NCBI GenBank assembly: GCA_024362935.1
Contig: JANCRA010000025.1
Coordinates: forward strand, 10,318,936 to 10,382,935
From: Setophaga petechia
Taxonomy: Eukaryota; Chordata; Aves; Passeriformes; Parulidae
Reading direction: 5' to 3'
DNA length: 64,000 bases
The translations under genes and the position numbers were made by a program. The notes beneath the pieces are model-generated. The model was not told the DNA's origin. It saw only the letters and a program-made list of their open reading frames with translations, and made no database searches. This document shows, piece by piece, positions 14,190 through 26,519 of the stretch; positions within the stretch are counted from its first letter, which is position 1; every line of letters begins with the position of its first letter.

Positions 14190-14700
14190 TGACCCGTGGA
14201 GGATGTTACCAACCTTAGATGAAGATCTGCAAGCCACGACAAATTGAGTAGAATGATAGTGAATTTATCACGAGGTGAAAAAGTAGATTTTGGGGTTTTT
14301 AGAATGGGGGTTCAGGAGGCAAGATGGAGGGAACTGGGTGTGTCCAGCCTTTCCTCTTCTTCTTCTTGGCCTCCACCTTCTGCTGTGATGTTGGCACTTT
14401 TAGATTGATTTAGAGTAGAAGCTCACTGTCTAACATAGGTGATAGGTATTGGAAAGTAATTGTAAATATTGTACACATATTTTTTAGTATAAAAATATAA
14501 CACCACCCTGGGGGCAGGCAGAGTGGCTTTGACTGTCTTGCTGATCAGACCTCAGCTGGACAGGAGGAAGAATTTTATAGATGAGATACAATAAACAACC
14601 TTGAGACCAAGAAATGAAAAGTTCTGACTCCTTTGAGCACCAGGGTGGCAAAAGAGACTTTCTAATGTATCTTGGGGTCACTCTGACCAGCTAGAGACCC
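14190..14700 (+). mobile_element. Probable solo LTR (ERV-type)
   Basis: Shares GCAAGATGGAGGG and the preceding TTTTGGGGTTTTTAGAATG-like segment with the element at 18.2 kb. It ends with an ACAATAAACAACCTTGAGAC polyadenylation region, as expected for the R/U5 part of an avian LTR. Internal retroviral genes are absent. It is diverged from the 18.2-kb copy, so I do not read the pair as the two ends of one provirus. Boundaries are approximate. Confidence 0.55.
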
Positions 14701-15478
14701 CAAGAACCAACTCTCTCAGTCTTTTCTGAATTTCATCTGCTAAGCACAATTCCTAATGCATTTCCTTCCCCAAAACTAAATGAAGGTTAGCTATAGAGAA
14801 GCTAAATGGGAGAAATAAATAGTAAGGATCACATTTGGTAATTCAGATTTTTTTTCCTTACTGCTCCACCAAGAGACTACAGAGGGTTATGGTGATGGTC
14901 GGATTAGCTTTTCTACCAAGAGTTAACAGAGTTAAGTTCTCCTTGGGATCACATCCTGCTCCAGAAATTTGACTTAGGGCTAGTTCAGGTACCACTGTGC
15001 CATGCAGACACATGCTGAAGGAAGTTGGCTGCAGGAATCGCTCTGCACAAACTTGGCAGTCAAAGCCTACAGAATTCCAGTCATGCTGCCAGTAATGTTC
15101 TGCTTTGAAATGAAAGCAAGATTTCATGCTGAGAGGACCTGATAGCTGCTGCCAACTTGACAGTGTAGAAAGCTCAGGTTTAAATATCATCCTGAACTGA
15201 AATTGAAACAAATGCATTGCTATGAATATAAACTATTTATACCAGGTAAACCCCATGAACTCTAAAGATAAATACTCACCTACCATCCATTTCAGCTAGT
15301 TCTGCCCTATGACCTGAAAAAATTATGTTGGGGGATTTTTTTTTGTGCAAAATTGGGAAGCAGTGAAGGATCTCATAGGGGAACTCCTGCCTTATAATCA
15401 CATTTCTGTAGTTAAGGATGACTTAAGTTTGCACCTGAAACAAAGATTTAGCTGCACTTACAGATGAAAATGCAGAGC

Positions 15479-15573
15479 ATGTTCTCCCCATGAACCACAG
15501 TTCATAGTCTGTGAGCAAGGAATTGGTTATAACTCAGTGACAGTGCAAGCTTTTATGCAGCCCTTGAATTTGC
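15479..15573 (+). repeat. Direct repeat, copy 1 of a 90-bp dispersed pair
   Basis: The core CATAGTCTGTGAGCAAGGAA with TATAACTCAGTGACAGTGCA recurs at 19741-19834 in the same orientation, about 4.26 kb away and near 88-90% identical by eye. Similarity stops abruptly on both sides. The family is not recognised; it may be a fragment of an LTR or an old local duplication. Confidence 0.7.
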
Positions 15574-16823
15574 AGTTTGACCTAATAAGCAGGTATTAAG
15601 TGCCACATATACGTAGCTCTTCTGATCTTGTTTTACAGCATATTTTTTGTGATTTTTAAGGAGGGAAAAAACCCCAATCCCATTTCTGCCAGAAAAGCAC
15701 TGCAGCAGTGGATCTCAGCACTGGAGTGAAATGTTGCATTGCTCATCTTGCAAAAGAGAGTCCAAAGGCTTTTGATCTCAACTGGATAAAGGCCAGCACA
15801 TTTCCTTTGTTTTGCTTGATATTACATAACTTTATGTGGGACACTCTAAAGGTGTCAGTTTTGTTCATTCAGGAGCTGTAGAGAAGTCAAAATTATTTAT
15901 TTGACACAAAAACGAGATTTGAGAGATTTCTTGAAAAGCAGCTGTTTTCAGTGTCCTACCCTCATTCTGTTTGTGCATTTTCCAGGTTACTATTCAGCAG
16001 AGAAGCAAATCAGAATGAATATGCAAGCTGCTGCAAAGAAATCAACTTCTTGAAAACAAGGAGAGATTGGAAACATCTGCCAAGCTTCCCCAGCCTTCAG
16101 AAATTGGGTGTGCAGGCTGTGGACACTTAGGGGCATCCCACAGAGGTGTGATCCTGACAGCAGCAGTGACAACAGAAAATACACACATTGGAATGGGGTC
16201 AGGCCCAATCAGCTGGAATCTCTTTGGTGAGAAATTGTTTGCCTTAAGAAGTTTGGACACTGCAGAAATTGCCTAAGATTATCAGGAGAACCTGCATTAA
16301 AAATCACTGTTCATGAGAAAGTGGCACACAGTTAAAACAACTGTATATGTGTAATAAATTGCCTGGACAAGTCACTATACAGTTGGGGCCTTTCATATTG
16401 CCACATGTTTCAATACCCTCTATTTTGGGTTCAGCAGAGACACCTTACTAAGTTTCACCATCCCAGCTTTACAGGTTTGGCATGCTGAATAAAATTTCCC
16501 AGCCCTTTCAGTGATTTTTTTTTTTCAGGTACAGAATTTTGTGTTTGGGGCTCTTAAGGGCATTGGGTGTCAATGTAAATGATGTAAATGGACAAAGGTG
16601 AAATTATTTGGGAACATTTCCCTTTATATCAGCAGCCATTTTTAGCCCTGCACATCTGTCCCACATCAAGAATTGGGTTAATTTACATGTTATGTGGAAA
16701 ATTTGCAGGCATATTCTCATCTCCTTCAAGACTTTGCTTTTACTAGCTGGGCCAAATTCAGCCCTTAAATTGGGCTGTGCTGTTCCTCCCAGGTCTGTGA
16801 GTTTGCACAGGGCAAGCTAAGAC

Positions 16824-16876
16824 AAATTTCACCCATGGGTTTGTCCACATTAAGAAAAATTTCACCCATGGGTTTG
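16824..16876. repeat. Tandem pair of AAATTTCACCCATGGGTTT
   Basis: Two copies at 16824 and 16857 with a 33-bp period. ACCCATGGGT at the core is a perfect 10-bp palindrome. Confidence 0.85.
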
Positions 16877-17340
16877 AAATATCTGCTGCATGTGAGAATG
16901 AGGGAGATGATTTAGTTGTCGTTTTGTGCTTTTTATTCCTACTGCTAATCTGCCTGTGAGAAGAGAAAGGAGCATTAATAACACTGAAATCTGAGTGTTG
17001 CATTGGCTTCTTTTCTGTGGCATTTGTTAACACACAGTTTTCCATCACCTACTTTTTATTTCCCTTTTTTATTCCCCTGACTGGTTGGGATAATTGAAAT
17101 TTTACAGCACATAATAATCAGCGGGTAAACCAGAAAAAGAAACCTATAAAATATACACTCTAAATTATACTGCTGCATATGGCCTTAAGATGCAGGCAGT
17201 GTTTAATGGACTGGTTTGGAAAGAGCTCTGTAAATGTCAGGGGTTTAGAACGACAGGAGGTGATGGACTGCTGCTTTTTGTCTCAAATCTAAACAAACTC
17301 AGGCTTCTCCTGAGCAGTAAAAATTAAAAATTAACATGTG

Positions 17341-17385
17341 ATGTGTGTGTGTGTGTGTCTGTGTCAGGTGTGTCAGGTGTGTGCA
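17341..17385. repeat. (GT)n microsatellite with TGTCAGG variants
   Basis: GTGTGTGTGTGT followed by CTGTGTCAGGTGTGTCAGGTGTGTGC. Confidence 0.85.
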
Positions 17386-18229
17386 GGAGAAATGCTGGAA
17401 GCAATACATTATGGGCAGCATCATGAGGGTTTACTGTGTTTCTTTTTTTTCCCATTAAAAGCTATGAGTGTTTAGACATAAAGGAGTTAGTTGGGTTCCC
17501 CCCAAATGGCACAACACAGTGATTTTTCAGTCTGTTTCTGAACAGACTTCATGGGCTAGGCCAGTCTGTTACAAGCCTTTCAGACTATTGGGATGTAGCA
17601 TGAAGGTGTGGGGCTGGGCTTTTTGTATTTTTAGGTTAATTTTTAAGCATTGCTTGTGATTAGAGCAGTGTAATCTTTTTTTTTTTTTTTCCTCAAGTGT
17701 GGTCATTTTCTCTAATTAAGAAAAATTGCACCACTGTTTCTCCATGTGTTTGCAATTTTAAAGCAGACCAATGACACTGTGCACCTTTTGGGGTTGTAGA
17801 AGGGTTAATTGCAGAATTTCTTTCTGACTGGGGTGATATGAGCTGGGCATAAAAGCCCTAAAGTTGGCCATGCATGAGGTTATCAAGAAGTCTTTAAGTG
17901 AAAAAGGAACGTTGCTCTTTATTGGGAAAAATAATGACTCAATGTGCTGCTGTCCCAAAAAAACAAGAAAGGTATTTTTATTTTTCATATTAATTCCAAA
18001 ACGCCTCAGTGCTTAAGCCTATATTTAAAAGGAATTATCTCCTTAGATATTTTGAAATCAGGACAGTGAAGTGTCATAGGAATTAGTAAATCAACTGTTT
18101 AAGTTATCAATAACACAGGTTTTGGATACCAATTCAGGTGATGGGCTAATGAGAAAACTCAGGGCACCAGGAATATTTCACTGCTCTGAGGTGCCCTGAC
18201 CCCCAGGGGAGCACTGACTTTGACCCTCA

Positions 18230-18690
18230 CTCATGGAGAAAGTTTCCTGGACTTCAAGATAGACTGGAATCCACAAAAGTGTGAAATAGATTATAGAGAG
18301 TAATGTAGGTGTATCACTTGGGGAGATATTTAGGTTTTGGGATTTTTAGTATGTTGTGGATGGAAGCAAGATGGAGGGCACAGGGTGTCACCCTGGGTTT
18401 CTTCTTCATGCTGCTCCTTCATGGGTTTGGGTGGTATTTTGTAACTGGGCAGAAAAGTCTGCATTGCAGCTCTTTGGGATCAGTTATTGGTTAAAAGTTG
18501 TCAGGTCTTAATTGGATAGTTTAGTCTTAAAAGACCTTGGAACAAGAGACTGTTGGCCATTTTGTGCCTTCTAATGAAAAGCTGCTGAACTCACAGTAGT
18601 GAGACTGTTTTACTGATAAGAAATAATAAACACTTGAGTCCAACCACGAATTGCTGTCTCAAGTGCCTTCAATCCAGACCCAGAGAAGCC
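18230..18690 (+). mobile_element. Solo LTR (ERV-type)
   Basis: Recognisable order of motifs: GGAATCCACAAAAGTGTGAA, ATAGATTATAGAGAGTAATG, TTTAGGTTTTGGGATTTTTA, AAGCAAGATGGAGGGCACAG, GCTGCTGAACTCACAGTAGT, then AATAATAAACACTTGAGTCC and a CCCAGAGAAGCC end. This resembles a common songbird retroviral LTR read on the + strand with its poly(A) signal. No coding remnants lie beside it. Confidence 0.7.
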
Positions 18691-19740
18691 AATGGGCTGA
18701 GAGTGGAATTTCAGTGTGCTGAGGCTGCAAGGGGCAGACCTTGGCTGGACACTGGGCCTGTCCTTGTTTACAGACAGCCTCAGCTGTGGTGGTGACTGAG
18801 AGCTCAGGGCTTGGGCTTCCTGCTGCTCAGAGAAGGTGATCTTTCTTCTTGCCAATTCATTAAAGTCATCTTTGCATTTAAAAAACCCAAATCATTAATA
18901 GTTCTAGAAGAGACAGAATATCAGAGGCGAGGATATTGTGTAACACTAGAGAGAAATGCCGTTTTCATCCCAGTGTTTGCAATGAGTCTCTTACACCTGA
19001 ATCAGAGGGCCCAACCCCATCCTGGTGTGCACTATCTGACACCTCCACTGCTCTGTGGTGAAACTGTCTTGATTTACACCAGAGGAGAACTGAAGCTGAA
19101 GTTTTGCTCTCGTCCTTTTCATTACTCTACTCAGAAAAAATGGACAAGCAGCTGTGCAATGGACAAATAGCTGTGTAAAGCCATTGCCTCCTTTCTACAT
19201 ACAAGGGTTTTAAAAGGGAAAGAAAAATGGTTCTTGCTACAGTTTTCTCTGTGTCATGGTTAAAAATAATAACAAACCTCTGATGAGTGTCTGAGTTCCA
19301 TCACCAGCAGGGTGGATAAAATATAAGTATGTTTTGTTCCCAGGCTGCTGGAGAAACTGTGAGACAAGGAACATTTTGCTATTTTGTTCAACTTGCGAAT
19401 TGTACTTTCTTGCTTAACAGTGTGCACCTGGGAATGGGCCAGTATGTAGCAAAGCTGTAAAAATAGTGCTGCTTTTTTTGATAGTGAGTGTAAACATTCC
19501 CATTCTTGAAATGGGGCAGCAGAGCTGATTAAAAATGCAACACACAAGAGCTTGGCCCTGCTGTATTCCCTGGGCATCCACTGCCTTGGACACGCCAAGC
19601 CAACACCACAACAAAGCTGAGCCCTGGGTTTGCTTGGCTGCAGGACTTTGTGGCCACCCCCCAAACCCCAAAGTGACACTTTCTCATGGGGGCTGTGTCC
19701 AGAGCAGGGTGGCAGTGCTGGTGTAAGGTCTGGTGTGAGG

Positions 19741-19834
19741 ATGTTCTCCCCACGAGCCACAGCTCATAGTCTGTGAGCAAGGAATTCATTATAACTCAGT
19801 GACAGTGCAAGCTTTAATGCAGCCCTTGGATTGA
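19741..19834 (+). repeat. Direct repeat, copy 2 of a 90-bp dispersed pair
   Basis: Same core as 15479-15573. Around this copy GGTCTGGTGTGAGGA occurs on both sides (about 19727 and 19838), a flanking 15-bp direct repeat that could mark an insertion. Confidence 0.65.
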
Positions 19835-20470
19835 TGGTCTGGTGTGAGGATTGGGGTGGGGATTGCACAGCAGGAGGCTGCAGTATCCTCAGCATGGCAC
19901 ACAGGTACAGGTGCCTGAGCCCTCCTCTTTCTTCCCTTTGGGAATTGAAGCTCCTGTGTGACCCAGGGCCATGTGCTCAGCAGCCACAGCTCAGGCTCTG
20001 CTCTTCCAGGGGTATCCAACACCCTGGTGTGAGCAGCACACACACCAGGGAAATGAGTGCTGCAGATTTTTTCCATCTGAGATAAATGTGTCCCATGTGC
20101 AACACAAGCAGAGCCTGAAAATGGGACAGAGCAAGTCCCGAACACTTGTTTCATGTTTTGTGCAAACATGGAAATAATCTCACATATAGATTATTTCATT
20201 AAATTCCTTTCAGCAGCAACTGGAGAAGGTTGTTTCACTTGGGTGAAAAAGCCAGGAAAATAGATTCTCCATGTGCTTCTAGTTACTTCAGGGTGATGGA
20301 AGTACAGCTTCTTCTACTTAAAGCCCCTTGTCTGCAAACTATTATGGGGCACCCTTCTGCAGGGCAGCACAGGCTTCCTGCAGCACCTAACAACTTGCAG
20401 TAGTAGATGCTTTATTATTTTTCCATTATCTTTTGGAACCTGGTTTATAGGTTTTGGGAGTGGACCCTGA

Positions 20471-20570
20471 TATCACAGAAATTTCTGGCTGGAAGGGAAC
20501 CCAGAAAATCACCTACTCCATCCCCCAGTGCTGAAGCAGGGTCAGGACTTGCTTATTCCAAATCTTGCAA
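20471..20570 (-). mobile_element. CR1 LINE 3' fragment
   Basis: Reads TCACAGAAATTTCTGGCTGG, then GAAGGGAACCCAGAAAATCA, and then the CCCCCAGTGCTGAAGCAGGGTC-like segment often seen in reversed CR1 tails. Short and diverged. Confidence 0.6.
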
Positions 20571-21779
20571 ATTGCTGTGAGAACTGATTTGCTCTGCTCA
20601 CATGGCAAATCTCAGGGGTAGCCAAGGTCAGCAGCGTTCCTCCTAAAATCCTGAGAGTCTGTGTTATGCAAGAAGTTTTCTTTCAGGTGCTCATTTTGCT
20701 TTGCTTGTTTTGTTGCAGGGCTGTAGACACAATTGAATTCCACATAAGCAACCTGGTGTGTCAAACCATTTGGTTGTCAGAGGTGGATATTTGCAATGCC
20801 ATCAATAAATGCTGGTGCACAAATATATTTCAATAGCAAAATAAGCTGAGTTTTCTTTTTTTAGGCAGGTTCTACTTGGTTTTTTTTCTGTACTGCTCTG
20901 ACCTGGACTCCCTCTGCTGATGCCCCTGTGTGGTTTCACTTTCTACAATTCATCACTTCCACGCACAAAATATTGGCCTGAGCAGTGGGGTGCTATAAGT
21001 TAAGCTGACCTACAACCCAGAAAATGTGTTTTTGTAGTGGATATTTCATGGGTTTCCCACTGAGGTGTCACAAATCTTATAGGAGGAAAAAACTCTTGTT
21101 GGTTTTTCTTCTTTCCTTTCTTAATTTTCTAAGGATTTTTTTTCTATTTAGGAAATGCTGCCTCTCTCAGCAATCTGTTCACTTGGCAAGAAATATAACT
21201 ATCAGGTGTTTAAAATTAAAGTTGTTAAAATCAAATTTGCAGAGGCAGGAGAGTTTGCCCCAGTGTCCTGGACATAGTCCAGGTTTGGTAATTACATCTC
21301 TCCTAACTCAATCTTTCTTTGCAGTTTTGTGGCGTTCCTCCTGCCCCGCTGCAATCTGCTCTGGGGAGCTGCTGTGCCATGGCATGTCAAACATCTGCCT
21401 GCTTTTCACCCAGGACTAGCCACACTTCAGTGTGTGCTGAAGTGATTTATGGCACATGGCGTGCACAATCACTGGTTTTCTTTTCACAGTGACTTCTGCT
21501 AAACAGGAGGAGTTACTCAGAAGAACATTTAGGAGAAAATCAGCTCAGGAACTAAATAAGGATTTAAGGATTCTGATTCTCTCAGTCCCTCTTTCAGATG
21601 ATCTCTTCCCAGCTCATCCCTTTGTCTTATAAAGTGGTCCTGAGAAGTGGTGGCTCCATGTGACCAGCTGTGTTTATAGGACAAAAACCTTCCCCCTGCC
21701 CAGTAATGCCCTTGGGGCAGGCAGGAGCATTCCCGAGGGCTGAGCAGCCTCCGTGGATGGGGTAAAGCCAGCACACACC

Positions 21780-21813
<34 letters not shown>

Positions 21814-21840
21814 CACACCTGCCAAACAAACGGGTAAAGC

Positions 21841-21898
<58 letters not shown>

Positions 21899-24800
21899 GC
21901 CAAACAAACAGGGGTAAAGCCAGCACACACACCCACCTGTCAAACAAACATTCTCCCAGTTTCCTTGGAACAAGCAAACAGGAGCCTTCCCTGCTCCATC
22001 ACCACTGGGCCAGGGTGAGCTGGTCATTGGAGTGTCCCAGACAAGTGTTTGTTGAACTGTTCCTAAAAATTTAGGTGGGTTTGGCATGAAGGAAGTGGAG
22101 AAACACTCTCATGACTCCCCTGAAAAAGGGAAACTCACAGGATTTGACGTGATGCATACCAATTGCTTTTGGTGTTAAGTGTTCATGAAAACACTTTATA
22201 ATCAGAATGTTACAGTGAGCAGAAAAGCTTCATTATTAATATTTTAAAATCTCTGCCTCAGATGCATCCTTGGAGCTAGAGCCATGCCACTAAGCACATG
22301 ATGAATGAAACCTCTTTAAAACTCTCAGATAGGAAAACTCCCATTCTAATTGTTTCAGATCATCTGCATCCTGTGTTTGGTTACATGGGGTAATCAAGGC
22401 CATCTGTCTCCCTGCTTTCCAATACATGGATTTATATCTGTGTGCAGAGCTGTTCTCACTAAGGGAGTGCACAGACCCTCCCAAATGTGTGATAAGAAAT
22501 TGTGTGCACCCAGGAACAGCCAAACTTTCTGGCCTTACAAGCCATGTATCAAGTTCTTTGTAAAGGCTGTGAACACAAGATGCACATTTTGGTGCATCCA
22601 GGAAATTGAGGACTCCAGGAATTAATGGGAAACACTTTTTGATTCCCAACCAGCCTGTTGGGGTATGGGGCTGAGTTGAGTACCAGAGCACCATCTGGCA
22701 CTGGCTCTCCTGATGGGAAATGAGACATGATCAGAGTCCCTGTCCTTTTCCATGGATTTATGGAATCTCCTCCACAACCCACTCGTGTGGCCTGAGAGAG
22801 GTGTGTACACAAGATCCCAGCAGGGATGTGGGGGCCCTGTAAAGCAGAATGTTTCAGGCTGAGGAGGAAGGACACAGCTGGAGACCAATGGGGGAGAGGC
22901 AGGCCCAGGTCAGGCACTTGATCTGTGCAAAAAGAGCATCAAGATGTCACCAGCCCTTAGGGTGGAAATGTTTATTTCCATTCAAGAAAAATGTGTGCTG
23001 TTCAGTGCATTTCAGATGAAAAGGTGCAGTGAAATTTCCCTTTTCTTAAAGCCTGGGTTATTTAAAGAAGAATTAAAATTAATCATGGACCAGCTTGTCT
23101 GGCTGAGAGGCAAGGGCAGCATCAGGGGTGAGGAGCAGTGAATCCCCCCCTGCTTCCACCTCTGCAGGCACCACCTCAAGGTTTCTTAGCAGAAAAAAAA
23201 TGTAAAGGAACTTATTGAGAATTGTAAATCAAGCACAGCAGGGATAAATAACTTTATGGTGCAGCTACATTAAGCTACAGCTCTCCCTTCTACAAATACA
23301 CCTTTTGCTGACATATTGCAATAGTAGACTTTAAAGGCAGCCAAGCAGTGCAGTACATTTCTTCACTTAGATTAAAAGCATTGTTTAAATTCTTGTGGCT
23401 AGACAATTTGTCTTGTCCTTTTTTTTTAAAAAAAGAAGCCATTATTAAAGAGCAAAGCAGCACAAAGAGAGTGGGATGTAGGACTGAGGGATGCAGGGAA
23501 TTTTTAGCTCGCCTGCTGCAAATCAAGATCAGCCTTTTTACCTTTCCACAATCTTCCTCCCTTTGTTATTTGTGGTTACCACAAAATCTTATTCAAAGAT
23601 TCTCTCGGATGCTAGAATTAGATAATGTCTCTGGAAAAGGGTGTCACAGTCTGGATAAACATAGCCATGAATAAAATATTTTATGTAATGACCCCTTTCA
23701 TCCAGCAAGGCTCCAGGGGGGAAAAAGCTATAAAAGCACATATTTATTATTTAAGAAATAATAAGATGTTTTATATGATTATATAGACATATGGACATAA
23801 CAGGTGTATTTGCATCTAAGACTCAAGGATTTTTTGTAGCAATCCTGTTCCAGGGGTGAACAGGAGCAGCAGGTGGGTGGCACATAATGCTTGTGATGCC
23901 TTTTTTATAACAACACAACGCTTTTCCTGAGAGAAGAGCCTTGCAGAGAATGTGATACAACCTCCCCCAGGACTGCCAAGGACATCCATGATGGGATTTT
24001 TGTGGTGTCCAGCGGCATTTTCTGCATCCCAGCCCAAACACATCGTACCAGGCTCAGCAGAGGTGACTGCAGAGAACACCTGTGATGTTTTAGGGCCTGT
24101 GATTTTCCTGTCTTACTCTGTGCTGTCTGTCAGGGAAAGGTCTGGTTAAAATAACACGGCTGAAGGAAGAATGGAATGGGGATGTTCATACATATTGTCC
24201 AGTCTGGAGAAGAACAGGGCTGTTGCCCACCACCAAAAAGCCTGGTTGTGTCAAACTTAGCAACACATCCCCCATGACTGTGAACCTCAGGCAGGGTACC
24301 AGGGGGTAGGTGAAATTCAACAAACAGCACATGTTTGGGTAAAAGAATACCTGAATAAAAAAAAGAAAGAAGCCATGGGAGCATCAGTCTCAGCAGTGGA
24401 GGCTTTGCCATGAAACCCTGAACTCCACGTGTTCACCCACCCAGGCACTTTGATTTTCTTGATAGTAAATGGTTTACCCTTTCCATGTAAGTAACCATTT
24501 TCCTGTAATTTGACATGGAAAGAAGCTGTCATTTGGGTTGCTGAGCTGTGAACCTCCTTTCACCTGCAGGCTGTTTCAAGAAGGAGATCCACAAAAACGA
24601 CTATATATTTATATTTATATTTATATACACACAAACACTGGCATCTAATAGGTCAGAGCAAGCAGATATGTCCATGCAGCCCACAGAAGTCATTTAATAG
24701 CATCAGTTGTATTAAATGCAGATCTTACTCTTGCCATTTTTCAGTCCCCACAGGTTTCAGCAATGTTCCTGTGCTCAGCAGGGTTTTGGGATCCAGCAGC

Positions 24801-25020
24801 AGCTTTGCAATTCCAGGTGCCACAATTACTTCAGCCCACCTTTATTAAGAAAAAAACCCAACAAAACTTATTATCTTAGGAAACAATAATGAGATCACCT
24901 GATAGTTTTGTGAAGGTGACTGTCTGATCAGTGTCTGAAAGTGAGGAAATGACAAAGCACCCAAGCTGCTGTTCTCACAGAGCAAACCTATGCAGGAAGT
25001 ATGTTGGTTCATTTTTCTGA
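20571..25020. other. Non-coding apart from the CA arrays
   Basis: Unique sequence with AT-rich stretches (23.68-23.82 kb and a TATATTTATATTTATA run near 24600). An isolated GCTATAAAAGC near 23727 looks TATA-like but has no gene attached. Confidence 0.5.
21761..21950. repeat. Nested CA microsatellite within a larger tandem repeat
   Basis: Three AC arrays are each preceded by GGTAAAGCCAGCACACAC (21761, 21833, 21913) and followed by CCTGCCAAACAAAC or CCTGTCAAACAAAC. The larger unit is 70-80 bp, and its length varies mainly with the number of CA repeats. Minus-strand frames of alternating Cys-Val come from this array and are not genes. Confidence 0.95.
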
Positions 25021-25160
25021 AAAAAAAAAAAAAAAGAAAAGAAAAAAAAAGTCAAACTCAGGGTTTCATGCTAAGTGCAAATGAACAGACTGCTCTGCTT
25101 TGAGTATTTTTACATTAATCCAGCCGAGTGGAAAAAAAAAAAAAAAAAAGAAAAAGAAAA
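25021..25160. repeat. Two poly(A)-rich tracts
   Basis: A-rich runs at about 25021-25050 and 25130-25160, separated by about 80 bp of unique sequence. Neither is attached to a recognisable retroposed gene. Confidence 0.85.
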
Positions 25161-25309
25161 ACTATTGAAGGCATTGGGAAATAAAATCGGTGCGTGGAAA
25201 GGAGCTTAATACATTCACAGCGTTATTTAGCTCTAACAAAGAGCAGCAGCCCCAGATGACCTCCTGGCTCCTGTCTCCACCCAAGTTCCTGGCCCCTGTT
25301 CAGCGTCCT

Positions 25310-25545
25310 GGCAGGAGTTGCAGACATCCGCCGCACAGTGCCAAGAGGCTGTTTTGTCTGCAGATATGTAACAGAGATTAGCCGAGTGCTGGGGGAGCTG
25401 CTGCGCACACAGCGGCACCTCCGCACCGGGACCCGGCATCCCGGCACCTCCAGAGGGATTTTGTTCCCCCCTGAACCCGCCAGAGCTCCCGGAGAGAGGA
25501 GAATTTCCAGCGTTCTGGCTCGGGGGCTTTGAGCTGCTCTCCGGA
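25310..25545. other. Small CpG-enriched segment
   Basis: A local cluster of CpGs (for example CTGCGCACACAGCGGCACCT, CGCACCGGGACCCGGCATCC) just before the ATGG array. It could be a small promoter or enhancer; no exon is evident. Confidence 0.35.
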
Positions 25546-25547
25546 TG

Positions 25548-25673
25548 AGATGGATGGATGGATGGATGATGGATGGATGGATGGATGGGTGGATGGATGG
25601 ATAGATGGGTGGGTGGGTGGATGGATGGATGGATGGATGGATGGGTGGATGGATGGATAGATGGATAGATGGA
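25548..25673. repeat. (ATGG)n microsatellite
   Basis: GATG/GGAT tetranucleotide array with interspersed ATAG and GTGG variants. The overlapping minus-strand frame rich in His-Pro-Ser-Ile is a by-product. Confidence 0.95.
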
Positions 25674-26170
25674 GTGGCTGTGCCATCAGACCTGTGCAAT
25701 GCTCTCAGCCAGGGATCACCGACCTGCCCCGCTGGCACTCAAGTGGGACCGGAGCATAACCCCACGCTCACGGCTTGGTAACACCTCCCAGCTGCTTCCA
25801 GAGCTGTGCCCGGAATGGAAACGCCTTTTGTTTTCCCGTAGCAGGCTTTAAAAGAAAAAAAATCTCAGTTTGACTTTAAATACTTTTTACCCTCCTCCCC
25901 CCTGCTCCCTTTTTCCACCAGAGACAGGAAACGGTTCTTTCGTGCGTTCAGAAATGCAAATTATGATGGGCAGAACTTTACAGTGCAGAAAAGGAGCTTT
26001 TGAAAGAGGTCGTGGAGGAAAGATCAAGGCAGATAAAAGGTTAGGCCCTGCACCAGACAGCCAATCTCCATGAGTCACACACCCCCTGCCCGGGATCTTG
26101 GGTTTTTATCAAAGGACTGGGCAGACCTGCAATTCCACTAACATGAAAAATGGGAAGGGAAAAATGCTGG

Positions 26171-26515
26171 TCTCTCCCTTCTTCTCCTTCTCCTTCTCCT
26201 TCTCCTTCTCCTTCTCCTTCTCCTTCTCCTTCTCCTTCTCCTTCTCCTTTCCTCCTTCTCTTCCTTCTCCTCCTTCTCCTTCTCCACTTTCTTTTCCTAC
26301 TTCTCCTTCCTTCTCCTCCTTCTCCTTCTCCACTTTCTCTTCCTTCTTCTCCTTTCTTCTCCTCCTTCTTTTTGCTTTTTCTTCTCCTTCTCCTCTTTCC
26401 CCTTTCTGTCTTTCTTTTTCTCCTACCCCTTCTCTATTTCCCCTTCTCCTTCTTCACTCCTCTTTCCCTTTCCCCTTCTCCTTCACCTCCTCTAACTCCT
26501 CCTCCTCACCCCCTA
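26171..26515. repeat. (TTCTCC)n polypyrimidine tract
   Basis: About 345 bp of almost pure C/T on the + strand: near-perfect CTTCTC hexamers to about 26250, then diverged pyrimidine variants. Long homopurine-homopyrimidine mirror tracts like this can form triplex (H-DNA). Both-strand frames here are low complexity. Confidence 0.95.
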
Positions 26516-26519
26516 CTGA

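Noticed and set aside
14190..18690. A 4-kb provirus bounded by the LTR-like elements at 14.2 and 18.2 kb
   Set aside because: The two share motifs but are too different to be one pair, and no gag, pol or env remnants lie between them.
21529..22087. Cys-Val repeat frames on the minus strand
   Set aside because: Come from the CA arrays.
25223..25738. 171-codon minus-strand frame rich in His-Pro-Ser
   Set aside because: Driven by the ATGG microsatellite and the adjoining GC-rich stretch.
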